Source of the DNA: Pirellula staleyi DSM 6068
GTDB lineage: Bacteria > Planctomycetota > Planctomycetia > Pirellulales > Pirellulaceae
Reading direction: 5' to 3'
DNA: 45,129 bases
NCBI GenBank assembly: GCA_945870455.1
Contig: CAMBSL010000017.1
Location: 1-45,129 of the forward strand
Shown here piece by piece: positions 25,313 through 34,616 of this stretch (position 1 is its first letter; the number at the start of each line of letters is the position of its first letter). The position numbers and the translations under genes were made by a program. Under the pieces are notes generated by a model. The model was not told where the DNA came from. It saw only the letters and a list, made by a program, of their open reading frames with translations, and made no database searches.

Positions 25313-27850
25313 ATGCCTGATTACCAACGAATACGAAATTTCCTGGGTTTGGTTCTAACGCAAACTCTCGTGGGCTCGCCCGCGTTTGCCGATCACCCGG
25401 CGGACTCCGATAGCCGTGATGCTAAACCCGGCCACTCCGTCAACGCGGACGCATTCAACGATGGTCCGCGTCAAGCGGCTTACTTGATGAATGGCATGGG
25501 GAACGTGCATTTCGAAATCTCGACAAAAAACCCTATGGCCCAACGCTTTTTCGATCAAGGGATCGTTCAGCTTCATGGCTTCTGGTATTTCGAAGCAGAG
25601 CGGTCGTTTCGGCAAGCAGCCGCGTTCGATGCCGATTGTCCGATTCTTTATTGGGGGATGGCTCGAGCCAACGTCGAGAATGCAAAGCGTTCTCGAGGCT
25701 TCATCGAACAGGCGATGAGCCGCATCGCTACGGCAAACGACAAAGAAAAGCGACTCATCGAGGCATGGAACAATCGAGTTAAAGTTTCCGGCGAAGATTC
25801 TGCCAAATCAAAAGAGGACCCGAAATCAAAAGAGGACGCAGCCAAGGACAAAGCCGCCGACAGCTCAAAAGCCGCAGAAGCCAAGAAACGTGACGATGAC
25901 AAGCGAAAGAAGGACGACAAAGACCGACTTAAAAAATACGTGGCTGATCTTGAGCAAGTCGCCAATGACTATCCGGAAGATATTGAGCTCAAGGCCATGT
26001 TAGCGTTGCAGTATTGGCAAAATGGCGACGTTCAAAGTCACACCGCAATCGACGCCATCCTGAGCGATATCTTTCGAGTCAATCCTAGGCATCCAGCCCA
26101 CCACTTCCGAATCCATCTTTGGGACGGTCGCAAGGAAAAGCTCGCCCTAGATGCGGCAGCGAAATGCGGCCAAAGCGCACCGGGCATTGCTCACATGTGG
26201 CACATGCCTGGTCATACTTACAGTCGCCTGCATCGTTATGCCGACGCTGCCTGGCAGCAAGAAGCGTCGGCACGTGTCGATCACGCGCATATGATTCGCG
26301 ATCAAGTCATGCCGGACCAAATCCACAACTATGCTCACAACAACGAATGGCTCATTCGCGATTTGATCTTTATCGGTCGCGTTGGCGAAGCGACCGATTT
26401 GGCCAAGAACATGATCGAATTGCCGCGGCACCCTAAGTACAACAAGTTTAGCGGACGAGGAAGCGCTTCGTTGGGTCGCGAACGCTTATTGGGTGTTCTG
26501 ACAAGTTATCAGCTTTGGCCTCAACTCATTGAACTTTCGAACTCGGCCTACTTCGAGCCAACCGACGACGAACTGCGTCAAGATGAACACAAAGCCTGGA
26601 TGACGATGGCCGAGTACAACGTTGGAAACACCGCGAGAGCTAAAGAACTTCACGCCGAATTGAACGCGCAAACAAACGCGCTGCGCACCAAAGTGAACGA
26701 AGGGAAAGAAGCATTGCGATTGCTGATCGAAAAGGAACAAACCAAACCCGACGTAAATGCAAACCGACCGCCCAAACTGCTCGAAGCCTACGAGCGGTTC
26801 GACGACCCCTTTGGCGATGAGAACGATCCAACGATTGCAAAAGTCCCGAGCAAGGATATCCCCGACGCCGAGATGAAGGATTGGTCCAAGGAACGGCGGG
26901 AAAATGCAATCGCATTGAGGAAAATCGAACATCGTTTGGGAAAGATTCGCCAGTTTGAATCCGCTGTGATGGCGTATCAGGCCGCTCATGAGGGGCGATT
27001 CAAAGAGGCATTGGTTCGCTCGAACGAGTGCCGCTCGATCATTAACTCAATGGTTCGAATGGAATGGCTGGCAGAAGCGGGATTCCCAGACAAAGCATTG
27101 GATCGAATCGAAAAGCGAATCCAAGAAGGGAAAGATGAATTGATTCCGCTTGCCATCGGTGTTTGGATCGCTTCGAAAAACGACCTTAAGGACGTCAAGG
27201 TTCAAGAACGGTGCAAGAAGATGATCGAAGCACTTTCGCCGATTGCGGCCGGGGCGGACGCAAACCTCGTATTGCTGGAACGGATCGTGCCTGTCGTTGC
27301 ACAACTTGGGATGAAGGATAAATGGAAAACGCCTCCTGAAGCCGCGACCGATGTAGGCGATCGGCCCAGTTTGGATTCTCTCGGACCGTTTCGCTGGTTT
27401 CCTTCGCAGGCCCCCGTTTGGTCAGCTCCAGGCTCAGACGGCGAACTGAAATCGACAAAACACTTTGCTCAAAAGCCGTTGGTGTTGATTTTGTACCTGG
27501 GGTTTGGCTGCGTTCATTGCGCAGAACAACTCAAAGAGTTTTCGCCGGCGGTTAAGCAGTATCAAAAGGCCGGGATTGAGGTTGCGGCCATCAGTTCAGA
27601 AACGCTTTCAAAATTGCAATTGGGACTAAAAAACTACGATGGCGAAATGAATGTGCCGCTTATTGCGAACCCCGAGCTGGATATTTTCAAGGAATTTCGA
27701 TGTTTTGATGATTTCGAGGGGAATGCATTGCATGGCACGTTTTTGATCGATGCCAACAACCGTATTCGCTGGCAAGACATTGGTCACGAACCTTTTATGG
27801 ACTCCAAGTTCCTGCTTGAAGAATCGATAAGGCTTCTAAAGCTGAAGTAA
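25313..27850 (+). CDS. Secreted TPR-repeat protein with C-terminal redoxin domain
   Basis: 845 residues from ATG 25313, where a signal peptide (RIRNFLGLVLTQTLVGSPAFA) begins; ATG 25283 would add ten residues. The first part holds TPR-like helices (FFDQGIVQLHGFWYFEAERSFRQAAAFD and AMLALQYWQNGDVQSHTAIDAIL). A charged segment of SKED/KDKA/DDDK type sits near residues 165-210. Histidine-rich motifs occur: HPAHHFRIHLWD and HMWHMPGHTYSRLHRY, suggesting metal binding. The C-terminal ~170 residues are a thioredoxin-fold AhpC/TSA-like domain with CVHC (Cys733, Cys736). I infer a periplasmic or exported redox protein; the function is not known. Confidence 0.82.
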   Translation: MPDYQRIRNFLGLVLTQTLVGSPAFADHPADSDSRDAKPGHSVNADAFNDGPRQAAYLMNGMGNVHFEISTKNPMAQRFFDQGIVQLHGFWYFEAERSFRQAAAFDADCPILYWGMARANVENAKRSRGFIEQAMSRIATANDKEKRLIEAWNNRVKVSGEDSAKSKEDPKSKEDAAKDKAADSSKAAEAKKRDDDKRKKDDKDRLKKYVADLEQVANDYPEDIELKAMLALQYWQNGDVQSHTAIDAILSDIFRVNPRHPAHHFRIHLWDGRKEKLALDAAAKCGQSAPGIAHMWHMPGHTYSRLHRYADAAWQQEASARVDHAHMIRDQVMPDQIHNYAHNNEWLIRDLIFIGRVGEATDLAKNMIELPRHPKYNKFSGRGSASLGRERLLGVLTSYQLWPQLIELSNSAYFEPTDDELRQDEHKAWMTMAEYNVGNTARAKELHAELNAQTNALRTKVNEGKEALRLLIEKEQTKPDVNANRPPKLLEAYERFDDPFGDENDPTIAKVPSKDIPDAEMKDWSKERRENAIALRKIEHRLGKIRQFESAVMAYQAAHEGRFKEALVRSNECRSIINSMVRMEWLAEAGFPDKALDRIEKRIQEGKDELIPLAIGVWIASKNDLKDVKVQERCKKMIEALSPIAAGADANLVLLERIVPVVAQLGMKDKWKTPPEAATDVGDRPSLDSLGPFRWFPSQAPVWSAPGSDGELKSTKHFAQKPLVLILYLGFGCVHCAEQLKEFSPAVKQYQKAGIEVAAISSETLSKLQLGLKNYDGEMNVPLIANPELDIFKEFRCFDDFEGNALHGTFLIDANNRIRWQDIGHEPFMDSKFLLEESIRLLKLK

Positions 27851-27881
27851 ACCGGTACGATAGGGAGGCCTTCAGGTAAAG

Positions 27882-27949
27882 AGTAGCAGGCACTTTCCAA
27901 GTGCCGTCAGCCTGATTTTGGCGAACGGCACACGGAGTGTGCTTGCTCC
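27882..27949. repeat. Paired-hairpin inverted repeat
   Basis: Arms 27882-27907 and 27925-27949 are imperfect reverse complements (AGCAGGCACTTTCCAAGTGC and AGCAAGCACACTCCGTGTGC in the same sense). Each arm also folds alone: GGCACTT-TCC-AAGTGCC and GCACAC-GGA-GTGTGC. It lies between the TPR-redoxin stop and the miaB start. Confidence 0.7.
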
Positions 27950-27991
27950 ACTTTCCAACCACCAATCCCGTATTTTACCAAAGTGATATCG

Positions 27992-29452
27992 ATGTCGGAT
28001 TTGCCGATTCCAAGCCCATTGCCGCCTGCGACGAAGCACCTTTATATCGAGACGGTGGGCTGTCAGATGAACGTACTCGACAGCGAAATGGTGGTCGCAT
28101 CGCTCCGCAAATCCGGATACGTTTTGACTGCAAAGCCCGAAGATGCGGATGCAATCCTTTTCAACACATGTTCTGTGCGCGAGCACGCCGAGGAAAAAGC
28201 CTATCACAATTTGTTCCACCTCAAGCAGCTCAAACTACAGAATCCCGACAAGATCTTGGGAGTGATGGGCTGCATGGCCCAAAAAGATCAGAAGGCAATC
28301 TTCGATCGGACTCCGTTCGTCGACCTTGTCGTCGGTCCCGGCCAATTACATCGCATTCCGGAGATGATTGAGCGGGCCAGAGCGGGTGAGAAGCATCAAC
28401 TCGCAGTTAGCCTTTCCCGACGTGACGGCAACGTGGACGACATAAAGCGATCTCACGAAACCTTTGATCCACTTCGGGATCCAGAAATGCGTCCCACGCC
28501 ATTTCAAGCGTATCTTCGTATCCAAATCGGCTGCGACAAATTTTGCACTTACTGCATCGTACCACTGACGCGAGGTCCAGAACAAGGTCGTGCACCAGCC
28601 CAGATCTTGGCCGAGGCCAAAGTGCTTGCCAGCCAAGGCTGCAAAGAAATTGTCCTGCTTGGTCAAACCGTCAATTCCTATCGTTTTGTTGAAAGGGATA
28701 AAACGACTCGCATGTCGGATTTGTTGCGGCAACTCCACGAGATCGAAGGAATCGTACGGATTAAGTTTGTTACCAACTATCCCAAAGACATGACCCGCGA
28801 GCTACTTGAGACCGTTCGCGATTTGCCTAAGTGTTCACCTTACTTGCACGTACCCGCCCAAAGCGGCAGCGATAGTGTACTCAAGAGAATGAAACGTGGT
28901 TATACGACCGCTGATTACTACGACATGATGGAGCGAATCCATGACATTCTTCCCGGCGCGGCGGTTTCTAGCGACTTTATTGTCGGCTTTTGCGGTGAGA
29001 CGGAGGAAGAGTTTCAAATGACGATGGACTTGGTTCGCCGTTGTCGATTCAAGAATAGCTTCATATTCCAGTACAGCGTCCGTCCAGGTACGCGCGGTGC
29101 CGAGATTTACGAAGATGATGTTCCAGAAGAGGTCAAACACCGACGCAACCTGGACTTGCTCGACGTTCAAAACAAGATCTCGCTAGAAGACAATTTGCGT
29201 TTCATGGGCCAGAAAGTTGAGATCTTAGTCGAGGGACCAAGCAAATGGTCTGTTCGCAAAGGGCAAACGGGCGACCTGCGTCAGATGACCGGAAGAACTC
29301 GATGTGATCGAATCGTCGTCTGGGACGGCAACGTTCGGCAAGCAGGCGAATTGTTGATGGTTCAGATCACCGACGTTTATGCGTTCACTTTGTTCGGAAT
29401 GGTTGAAACCACCGAGGTCGTACCTGAGTTGTTGCAAATCAGTATGCTATAG
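27992..29452 (+). CDS. miaB: tRNA-2-methylthio-N6-dimethylallyladenosine synthase MiaB
   Basis: Radical SAM methylthiotransferase that adds a 2-methylthio group at A37 of tRNA. Three domains: N-terminal UPF0004 (YIETVGCQMNVLDSE, NTCSVREHAEEKA and MGCMAQ give the three cysteines of the second cluster), radical SAM (IGCDKFCTYCIVPLTRG; Cys181, 185 and 188), and C-terminal TRAM (ILVEGPSKW..TGRTRCDRIV.. ITDVYAFTLFG). 486 residues. ATG 27992 is chosen over GTG 27983, nine bases upstream. ATVGCQMN and the RxTxGxE-like end favour MiaB over MtaB or RimO. The miaA gene is not in the window. Confidence 0.95.
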   Translation: MSDLPIPSPLPPATKHLYIETVGCQMNVLDSEMVVASLRKSGYVLTAKPEDADAILFNTCSVREHAEEKAYHNLFHLKQLKLQNPDKILGVMGCMAQKDQKAIFDRTPFVDLVVGPGQLHRIPEMIERARAGEKHQLAVSLSRRDGNVDDIKRSHETFDPLRDPEMRPTPFQAYLRIQIGCDKFCTYCIVPLTRGPEQGRAPAQILAEAKVLASQGCKEIVLLGQTVNSYRFVERDKTTRMSDLLRQLHEIEGIVRIKFVTNYPKDMTRELLETVRDLPKCSPYLHVPAQSGSDSVLKRMKRGYTTADYYDMMERIHDILPGAAVSSDFIVGFCGETEEEFQMTMDLVRRCRFKNSFIFQYSVRPGTRGAEIYEDDVPEEVKHRRNLDLLDVQNKISLEDNLRFMGQKVEILVEGPSKWSVRKGQTGDLRQMTGRTRCDRIVVWDGNVRQAGELLMVQITDVYAFTLFGMVETTEVVPELLQISML

Positions 29453-29523
29453 AATAAATCAAAATGGCAAACGTTCCAAAGCCATTGGTATTTCACCATC
29501 CACCTAGCGTGAAGGTAAACAAT

Positions 29524-29576
29524 CCCCTGGGGTAAACCCAGGGGCATTCGAACCATGCAATCTGGCTTTACGCCAG
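29524..29576. repeat. Two intergenic palindromes between miaB and the PQQ gene
   Basis: CCCCTGGGGTAAACCCAGGG (29524-29543) and CTGGCTTTACGCCAG (29562-29576) are compact hairpins, 19 bases apart. They lie between convergent genes and may stop transcription on either strand, although no T run follows. Such palindromes are frequent in planctomycete intergenic DNA. Confidence 0.6.
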
Positions 29577-29608
29577 TGGTATTTGAGATCGACCTAGCCG
29601 CACAAACG

Positions 29609-31906
29609 TTAGTTGGCTGTTACCGAGACGTTATCGATATAGATTTCAGCATCGGTTGAATTGCCGAACAGTCCGGGACTGCCCACGGTGTTCGGCAAAG
29701 CATCTTCGCCCTCGATGGTCCATGATTCCGGCTCCGCCTCACCTGTTTTCCAGACTTTGCCTTGAAGCACTGCTTTTCCATCCTTGTTTTCGCTTCGCAG
29801 CTTGACCGTGTACCAAGTATTGGCTTGCCAATCAAAAGGTATGGTTTTGGCAAAGCGTTGTTCACCGAGCGAAACCCAAGATCGAATCTGCAACTTCTGC
29901 GAGCCCTCTAATGCTAGCGTATAGCGTTGATTGACCACTCCCATGTCGGGTAGTTTGGTTGTTGGGACTTTATTTTTCGTATCCGTCGCGTAGACTTCCG
30001 CTTGCACGGTATAGTCGTGCACGTTGGGTTTGCCCAGGAATGCTTGACTGCGCACCCCCTTGGGAATCGTGCTGATCTTGACCAAGCCGTTGCCACTATT
30101 GGGCAATTCGAAAGGTAGATGTCGGTAGGCGGCCCCAATCCAATGCAACGGAACCTTCTTGTCTTCGAAGTCAAACTTCCAAGGTAGAGCAGGAATGACT
30201 CGTCCACGAGCGATGCTCTTCAATTCACCGGACGTAGCGGTGATGTAAAAGGCTGAGCCTGTAGTTTCCGTTGGTGCTGTGAAAATTTGATCGTCGCTGA
30301 CCGAGCCTCCCCCTTCTATCGTGATCGTTGCGTCCGTCAGCAGTCGCAAGTACTGACCGGCAGCATTGTAAGCTCGAACTTGCAATTTGGCTTTTTGGCC
30401 TGGCGAAAGAAGCAACTCAACCGGACATGTCTGAATATGAGCGACGGTTTTATCTGCAACCTTTGGTTCAACAGGCAATTTTGGCATTGGATCGGCGTCC
30501 ACTTTGATCTCCGACTTGCCGATGCAATAAAGCGCGGTTGTGGTGGGTAGATACAGCCGTCCGTTGGAGATGGCGAATGAACCGAACACTTCGTTGCCTC
30601 GCAAGGATGTCTTGCCAAGCGATTCGATAGACGTGGCGGTCGGCTTGAGGGTATGGATCACTCCGCTGTTCTCGCCGATGTACATTTTCCCTTCCGAAAC
30701 AACCAGCGAACCGAACATGATGCGGCCAAGTTTTTTTTCTACCTCGACTTCGCCTGTCTTGGCGTTGACGCCAAACATGGCACCGCCGTCGTCGACAAAG
30801 TAGACACGATTGTCAATCTTCACTGGAGAGCTTCGAGAGACAGTTCGTTTGGGAATATTCCAGAGAAGCTTATCGATGGTTATGTCACCGGTGGTGTTCC
30901 CATCAAAGGCAAAGACTGCCCCAAGAACAGTTCGGTCGGTCTCGTTTTGCTCGCCATGCCCGCAATAGACAATTCCGTCTTCGACCAAGGGAGTGACGTT
31001 TATCCCGCGCGGTGAAGCTTGGTACTTCCAAATGACTTTGCCGGTTCGAGGTTGGAGTGCATAAACGGCGCCATCGGCGGCACCGAGAACCATTGCCGCC
31101 TGGCCGTTGAGAACGGTAAAAACGGGAGTGCTGTAGGTTGTGTCTTCAGGACGAACGCGAGTGCTTGTCATCCAGATCGGAGCGCCGGTGGATTTGTCCA
31201 AGGCGAGAATTCGGTGGGCTGGAACGGACGTTTGATCCCAGCCCGTGAAAACGCCCGAAATAATGACCATGTCTTCGAAGACAACTGGGAAATTGGTTCT
31301 GCCACCGTAGGTTGAGAGCATTCCATATTCTTCAAGCATCGACTTCTCCCAGAGAATCTTGCCTGTTTTGCCATCGAGGCACTGGAATAAGCACCCGAGC
31401 CCAAGCATGTAAACCTTGTCGGTTTCTGGATCGCCAACGAGACTGGCCCAACCCACGCGTTCGGCCGGTGCGTCGGACAAAAAGATATTATGGATGCTCT
31501 CCCAAATCAGCTCGCCCGTTACCGCATTCACGCACACGGTCTTCTCGGCTTCCTTGGTGGAATCCGGATTGGAGCGGCAAATGGTGTAGAGCCGGCCATT
31601 CATTACGATAGGAGTGGCTCGGGTTGCGAATTCTTCCTTGCGCCACAGAAGATTCTCACCAGCCGCGCTGAAAGTATCAGGCAAACCTTTCTCGAGGGAC
31701 TGCCCATTCTGAAGAGGACCTCGCCAATGAACCCAATCCGTTGGCTTGGCTTTGTTCCCCGCAGAACTTGTATTGTTCGATTCGTCCTCGGCCTGGGACA
31801 GACACGGAAAAGCGAGGGTGGTTGCGAGTCCCACAGCAAGTCCGAACGATTGAACAGTGTGGAGCGACCGACGGACAAAGGCTTTGGTTTTCGGTGGAAC
31901 AAACAT
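29609..31906 (-). CDS. Secreted PQQ-type beta-propeller protein with C-terminal beta-sandwich
   Basis: 765 residues with signal peptide (HTVQSFGLAVGLATTLAFPCLSQAE). Repeated propeller blades with the PQQ-like pattern (AVTGELIWES, DGKTGKILWEKS, DKSTGAPIWMT, QPRTGKVIWKYQ, NAKTGEVEVEKKL) fill residues about 60-490. Next comes a short Ig-like segment with LSPGQKAKLQVRAYNAAGQ, then a C-terminal LamG/DUF1080-like beta-sandwich from WKFDFEDKKVPLHW to YIDNVSVTAN. BamB shares the propeller, but the added modules suggest a separate role, perhaps carbohydrate or surface binding; no PQQ-dependent dehydrogenase catalytic motif is seen. It is convergent with miaB and divergent from parA. Confidence 0.85.
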   Translation of the reverse strand: MFVPPKTKAFVRRSLHTVQSFGLAVGLATTLAFPCLSQAEDESNNTSSAGNKAKPTDWVHWRGPLQNGQSLEKGLPDTFSAAGENLLWRKEEFATRATPIVMNGRLYTICRSNPDSTKEAEKTVCVNAVTGELIWESIHNIFLSDAPAERVGWASLVGDPETDKVYMLGLGCLFQCLDGKTGKILWEKSMLEEYGMLSTYGGRTNFPVVFEDMVIISGVFTGWDQTSVPAHRILALDKSTGAPIWMTSTRVRPEDTTYSTPVFTVLNGQAAMVLGAADGAVYALQPRTGKVIWKYQASPRGINVTPLVEDGIVYCGHGEQNETDRTVLGAVFAFDGNTTGDITIDKLLWNIPKRTVSRSSPVKIDNRVYFVDDGGAMFGVNAKTGEVEVEKKLGRIMFGSLVVSEGKMYIGENSGVIHTLKPTATSIESLGKTSLRGNEVFGSFAISNGRLYLPTTTALYCIGKSEIKVDADPMPKLPVEPKVADKTVAHIQTCPVELLLSPGQKAKLQVRAYNAAGQYLRLLTDATITIEGGGSVSDDQIFTAPTETTGSAFYITATSGELKSIARGRVIPALPWKFDFEDKKVPLHWIGAAYRHLPFELPNSGNGLVKISTIPKGVRSQAFLGKPNVHDYTVQAEVYATDTKNKVPTTKLPDMGVVNQRYTLALEGSQKLQIRSWVSLGEQRFAKTIPFDWQANTWYTVKLRSENKDGKAVLQGKVWKTGEAEPESWTIEGEDALPNTVGSPGLFGNSTDAEIYIDNVSVTAN

Positions 31907-32125
31907 AGTGACAGGATTGGTTAGTGAAGGTTGGAGGAACTTCTTTCCATTTTACTATACCAAAATTTCGCTTGTTCCAATGCAATGCAATGAGCGAGAA
32001 CGATCGTTTTTTTCGTTGCAAACGCGTGTGAAACGTGGAACTGGTATTTCCATGCGAGAACGCAATTTCGTATTCTCCAACCCGAACCTCCTAATTTAAC
32101 ATTCCAATATCGAAACGTAATTCTC

Positions 32126-32872
32126 ATGGCCAGGGTATTTTGCATAGCGAACCAGAAAGGTGGCGTTGGAAAGACCACAACGGCCATCAATTTGGCTTGG
32201 GCTATGGCGAAATCCTCGAATAAGACCCTGGTCATCGACCTCGACCCCCAGTGCAACGCGACCAGCGGATTGGGGCACGAGCCGGCACAACGGCATCCGT
32301 TGCTAGTCGATTCCCCTGTTCGAGAAAGCATCCTCGCAACCGTTCAACCCAATCTTGACTTGATGCCAGGCTGCCGTTCCTTTCAGGACGTGGATCGATT
32401 GGCCAAAGGGGAGGTCATGCAAGGGGCGTTGCTCAAGCAACACCTTGAGGCTGGAATGGGTGGATACGACGCGGTCTTTATCGATTGCCCGCCTTCGCTC
32501 GGCGATCTGACCCAAGCGGCTTTGGCGTCCAGCACCGAGGTTCTCATGCCAATCCAATGCGAGTACTTTGCTATGGAAGGCCTAACACAGATGATTCATG
32601 TCATTCGAGACGTGATGCAGAAACAACCCGGACGGCTTACGTTTGGCGGAATTCTGTTGACGATGCACGATCCTCGCTTCGAGTTAACCCATGAGGTGGA
32701 CAACGAAGTTCGGGATTTCTTTGGCGATATTGTTTTTGATACAGTGATTCCACGTGACATCGCGATCAGCGAGGCACCGAGCCATGGACAAAGCGTCCTG
32801 GCTTACGCTCCTCGTTCGAGAGGCACGCGGGCTTATATTGAACTTTGCATGGAGGTACTTGAACGTGACTAA
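32126..32872 (+). CDS. parA: Chromosome partitioning ATPase ParA (Soj)
   Basis: 248 residues, the short chromosomal type without an N-terminal DNA-binding domain. The deviant Walker A is KGGVGKTT at residues 11-18, which carries the signature lysine. The A' motif is FIDCPPSLG, and LVIDLDPQCNATSGLG is switch I. The ParA dynamic gradient on the nucleoid moves ParB-parS complexes. ATG start with no strong Shine-Dalgarno. It overlaps parB by eight bases, so the two are translationally coupled. Confidence 0.95.
   Translation: MARVFCIANQKGGVGKTTTAINLAWAMAKSSNKTLVIDLDPQCNATSGLGHEPAQRHPLLVDSPVRESILATVQPNLDLMPGCRSFQDVDRLAKGEVMQGALLKQHLEAGMGGYDAVFIDCPPSLGDLTQAALASSTEVLMPIQCEYFAMEGLTQMIHVIRDVMQKQPGRLTFGGILLTMHDPRFELTHEVDNEVRDFFGDIVFDTVIPRDIAISEAPSHGQSVLAYAPRSRGTRAYIELCMEVLERD
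32851..32855 (+). promoter_or_regulatory. Ribosome binding site for parB inside parA
   Basis: GGAGG lies nine bases before the GTG at 32865, inside the last codons of parA. It fixes the parB start, since the longer frame from 32754 has no such site. Confidence 0.8.
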
Positions 32873-33971
32873 AGATCGACGACTGGGACGCGGATTGGCT
32901 GCTCTGCTTGGAACGCAATTGGACGAGGGGGCGGCGAGCGATGCCACCTACCCGCTTGCAAACGCGTCCCACGGCTCGCAAGCGGGGTTTGAAACCCAAG
33001 AAAAACTGGATGTGCCTGCAGGGCGTAACGAAGCCATCCGGCAATTGGCGAGTGAGGCGCGAGCTGCGCAGCCTCGGACCAGCGTCTCGCCCATTTCGGT
33101 CCCAGTCGCAACAACTTTGACCGAAAGCGATCAGAATGCGTCGTCGACCACGACCCTCGACATCCCTGTTGGACAGATCGATGCAAACCCATTCCAGCCT
33201 CGCCGCCAATTCAACCCGTCCGAAATCGAGTCACTGGCGGAATCGCTCAAAGAGCACAAGCAACTTCAGCCGATCTTGGTGCGACGTGTTGGCGAACGAT
33301 TTCAGTTAATCAGTGGCGAACGACGTTTGCGGGCTACCGTATTCGCAGGAATCCCGTCGATTCGAGCCGAAGTTAGGATCGCGGATGATCGACTGGTAGC
33401 GGAACTTGCGATCATCGAAAACCTGCAGCGAAAAGATCTTAACGCCATCGAAAAGGCGCTGTCGTTCAAAAGATACATTACCGAACACAAATGCACACAA
33501 GACGAACTTGCTCAAAGGCTCAAGATCGATCGCAGCACCATTGCCAACATGATGCGGTTGCTTGAACTGCCCGAATCGATCACCGATGCTGTTCAGCGCG
33601 ACGAGATATCGGCTGGCCACGCCAAGGCACTTCTAAGCCTCGGGAGCATTAAAGAGCAAGCTGCTACGCTCAAGAAGATTCGCGAAGAAGGTTGGAGCGT
33701 TCGCGAAACCGAGTCCAAAGTTGCTGAGGCGATTGCGGAATCAGCAGCATCGGAGGACGGATTCCTCGGCGCGATTCCGAGGCGCAAAGCATCCAAGTCG
33801 GACCAGCTAGCGTCTCTGGAAAAAGAGATGAAGATGATGCTGGGTACGCGCGTCGACATCAGCCAAACCAGTCGCGGCCGAGGCCGAATCACGATTCACT
33901 TTACGAGTATTGAAGAGTTCGACCGCCTGCGACAATTGCTAGCGAACGACGTCAGGCGAAAGGCTGCGTAA
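32865..33971 (+). CDS. parB: Chromosome partitioning protein ParB (Spo0J)
   Basis: 368 residues from GTG 32865, with N-terminus VTKDRRLGRGLAALLG, which matches the ParA-stimulating arginine-bearing segment of ParB proteins. A low-complexity linker (about 20-95) leads to the ParB/CTPase domain (IPVGQIDANPFQPRRQF, ISGERRLRATVFAG, ENLQRKDLNAIEKA), then the parS-binding helix-turn-helix (TQDELAQRLKIDRSTIANMMRLLELP), and a C-terminal dimerisation helix. GERR and ENLQR are the CTP-binding motifs. parS (TGTTTCACGTGAAACA-like) was not seen near the genes. The start is set by the GGAGG site in parA. Confidence 0.95.
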   Translation: MTKDRRLGRGLAALLGTQLDEGAASDATYPLANASHGSQAGFETQEKLDVPAGRNEAIRQLASEARAAQPRTSVSPISVPVATTLTESDQNASSTTTLDIPVGQIDANPFQPRRQFNPSEIESLAESLKEHKQLQPILVRRVGERFQLISGERRLRATVFAGIPSIRAEVRIADDRLVAELAIIENLQRKDLNAIEKALSFKRYITEHKCTQDELAQRLKIDRSTIANMMRLLELPESITDAVQRDEISAGHAKALLSLGSIKEQAATLKKIREEGWSVRETESKVAEAIAESAASEDGFLGAIPRRKASKSDQLASLEKEMKMMLGTRVDISQTSRGRGRITIHFTSIEEFDRLRQLLANDVRRKAA

Positions 33972-33979
33972 CGCTCGTC

Positions 33980-34216
33980 ATGCTAAATGAACCAACCCTC
34001 CGATGGATCGCATGCGGCATCGTGTTGTTGGTCACCCTACAGTGCTTGACGTCGATCGCCACCGCTCTTCGAGATCGATTGCAGGGATTATTGGTGGCAC
34101 ACGTAAAACGACAGCAAATTGAAGCGAGGAAGCGACAACGCATCACGGAACTTCAAGAATCGATTCGGGCAAAGAAAGCAGCCCGAAAATGCTCGGATGA
34201 GAAGAAGGTAGCGTAG
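33980..34216 (+). CDS. Small membrane protein with basic coiled-coil tail
   Basis: 78 residues, eight bases after the parB stop, ATG start. One clear membrane helix (RWIACGIVLLVTLQCLTSIATALR, residues 8-31), then a highly basic helix (VAHVKRQQIEARKRQRITELQESIRAKKAARK) of coiled-coil character. I do not recognise the family. The position directly after parAB on the same strand suggests co-transcription. A membrane-anchored, positively charged helix close to the segregation genes could link chromosome and membrane, but this is speculation. Confidence 0.6.
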   Translation: MLNEPTLRWIACGIVLLVTLQCLTSIATALRDRLQGLLVAHVKRQQIEARKRQRITELQESIRAKKAARKCSDEKKVA

Positions 34217-34295
34217 GGTCGTTAGATCGACTAAGCACATCCGCACATATGTTTCATATCAACAAGCCGTTGGGCGATGCCCCCGTTCTCCAATT

Positions 34296-34390
34296 GCGAG
34301 GCTCCGCCTCGCTGAAACGCATCCTTAGTTTGTGAACTCAGGAGGCAGGAGCCTCCACACCAATTCGTTCCCAGGCAGAGCCTGGGAACG
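34296..34390. repeat. Cluster of three intergenic palindromes
   Basis: GCGAGGCTCCGCCTCGC (34296-34312), GGAGGCAGGAGCCTCC (34341-34356) and CGTTCCCAGGCAGAGCCTGG (with GAACG; 34366-34390) follow each other. They resemble the widespread planctomycete palindromes that carry CTCCGCC or CCCAGGC cores. The gap 34217-34955 holds this cluster, the doubtful ORF at 34617 and the YTV promoter region; nothing else was recognised. Confidence 0.65.
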
Positions 34391-34616
34391 AGTAGTAAAA
34401 AAGGTGACACTCGGAGATTTATTCACCAAACGATTCCTAGTTTGGGAGTCATGGAAATGGCTCTAAATTCCGACGTTTTTTGAAGCACAATCGCTACAGG
34501 TGGCACAGTCAACCTCGCTTTCTTAAACAACTGCCATAAATTACCCGGCCTGATCATTTTTCCTATTCAATGCTTCTTGACCAGTCGATCTATGTCGCCT
34601 GTCGGGAAGTAGTTTC

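Noticed and set aside
31981-32125. Possible parS site upstream of parA
   Set aside because: GTGTGAAACGTGG looks slightly similar, but no 16-base palindrome of the TGTTTCACGTGAAACA type is present.
32766-33209. 147-residue frame antisense to parB
   Set aside because: It covers the low-complexity linker of ParB and shows only Arg/Ser-rich shadow sequence.
34296-34390. CRISPR array
   Set aside because: The three palindromes differ from each other and have no regular spacers; no cas gene is in the window.
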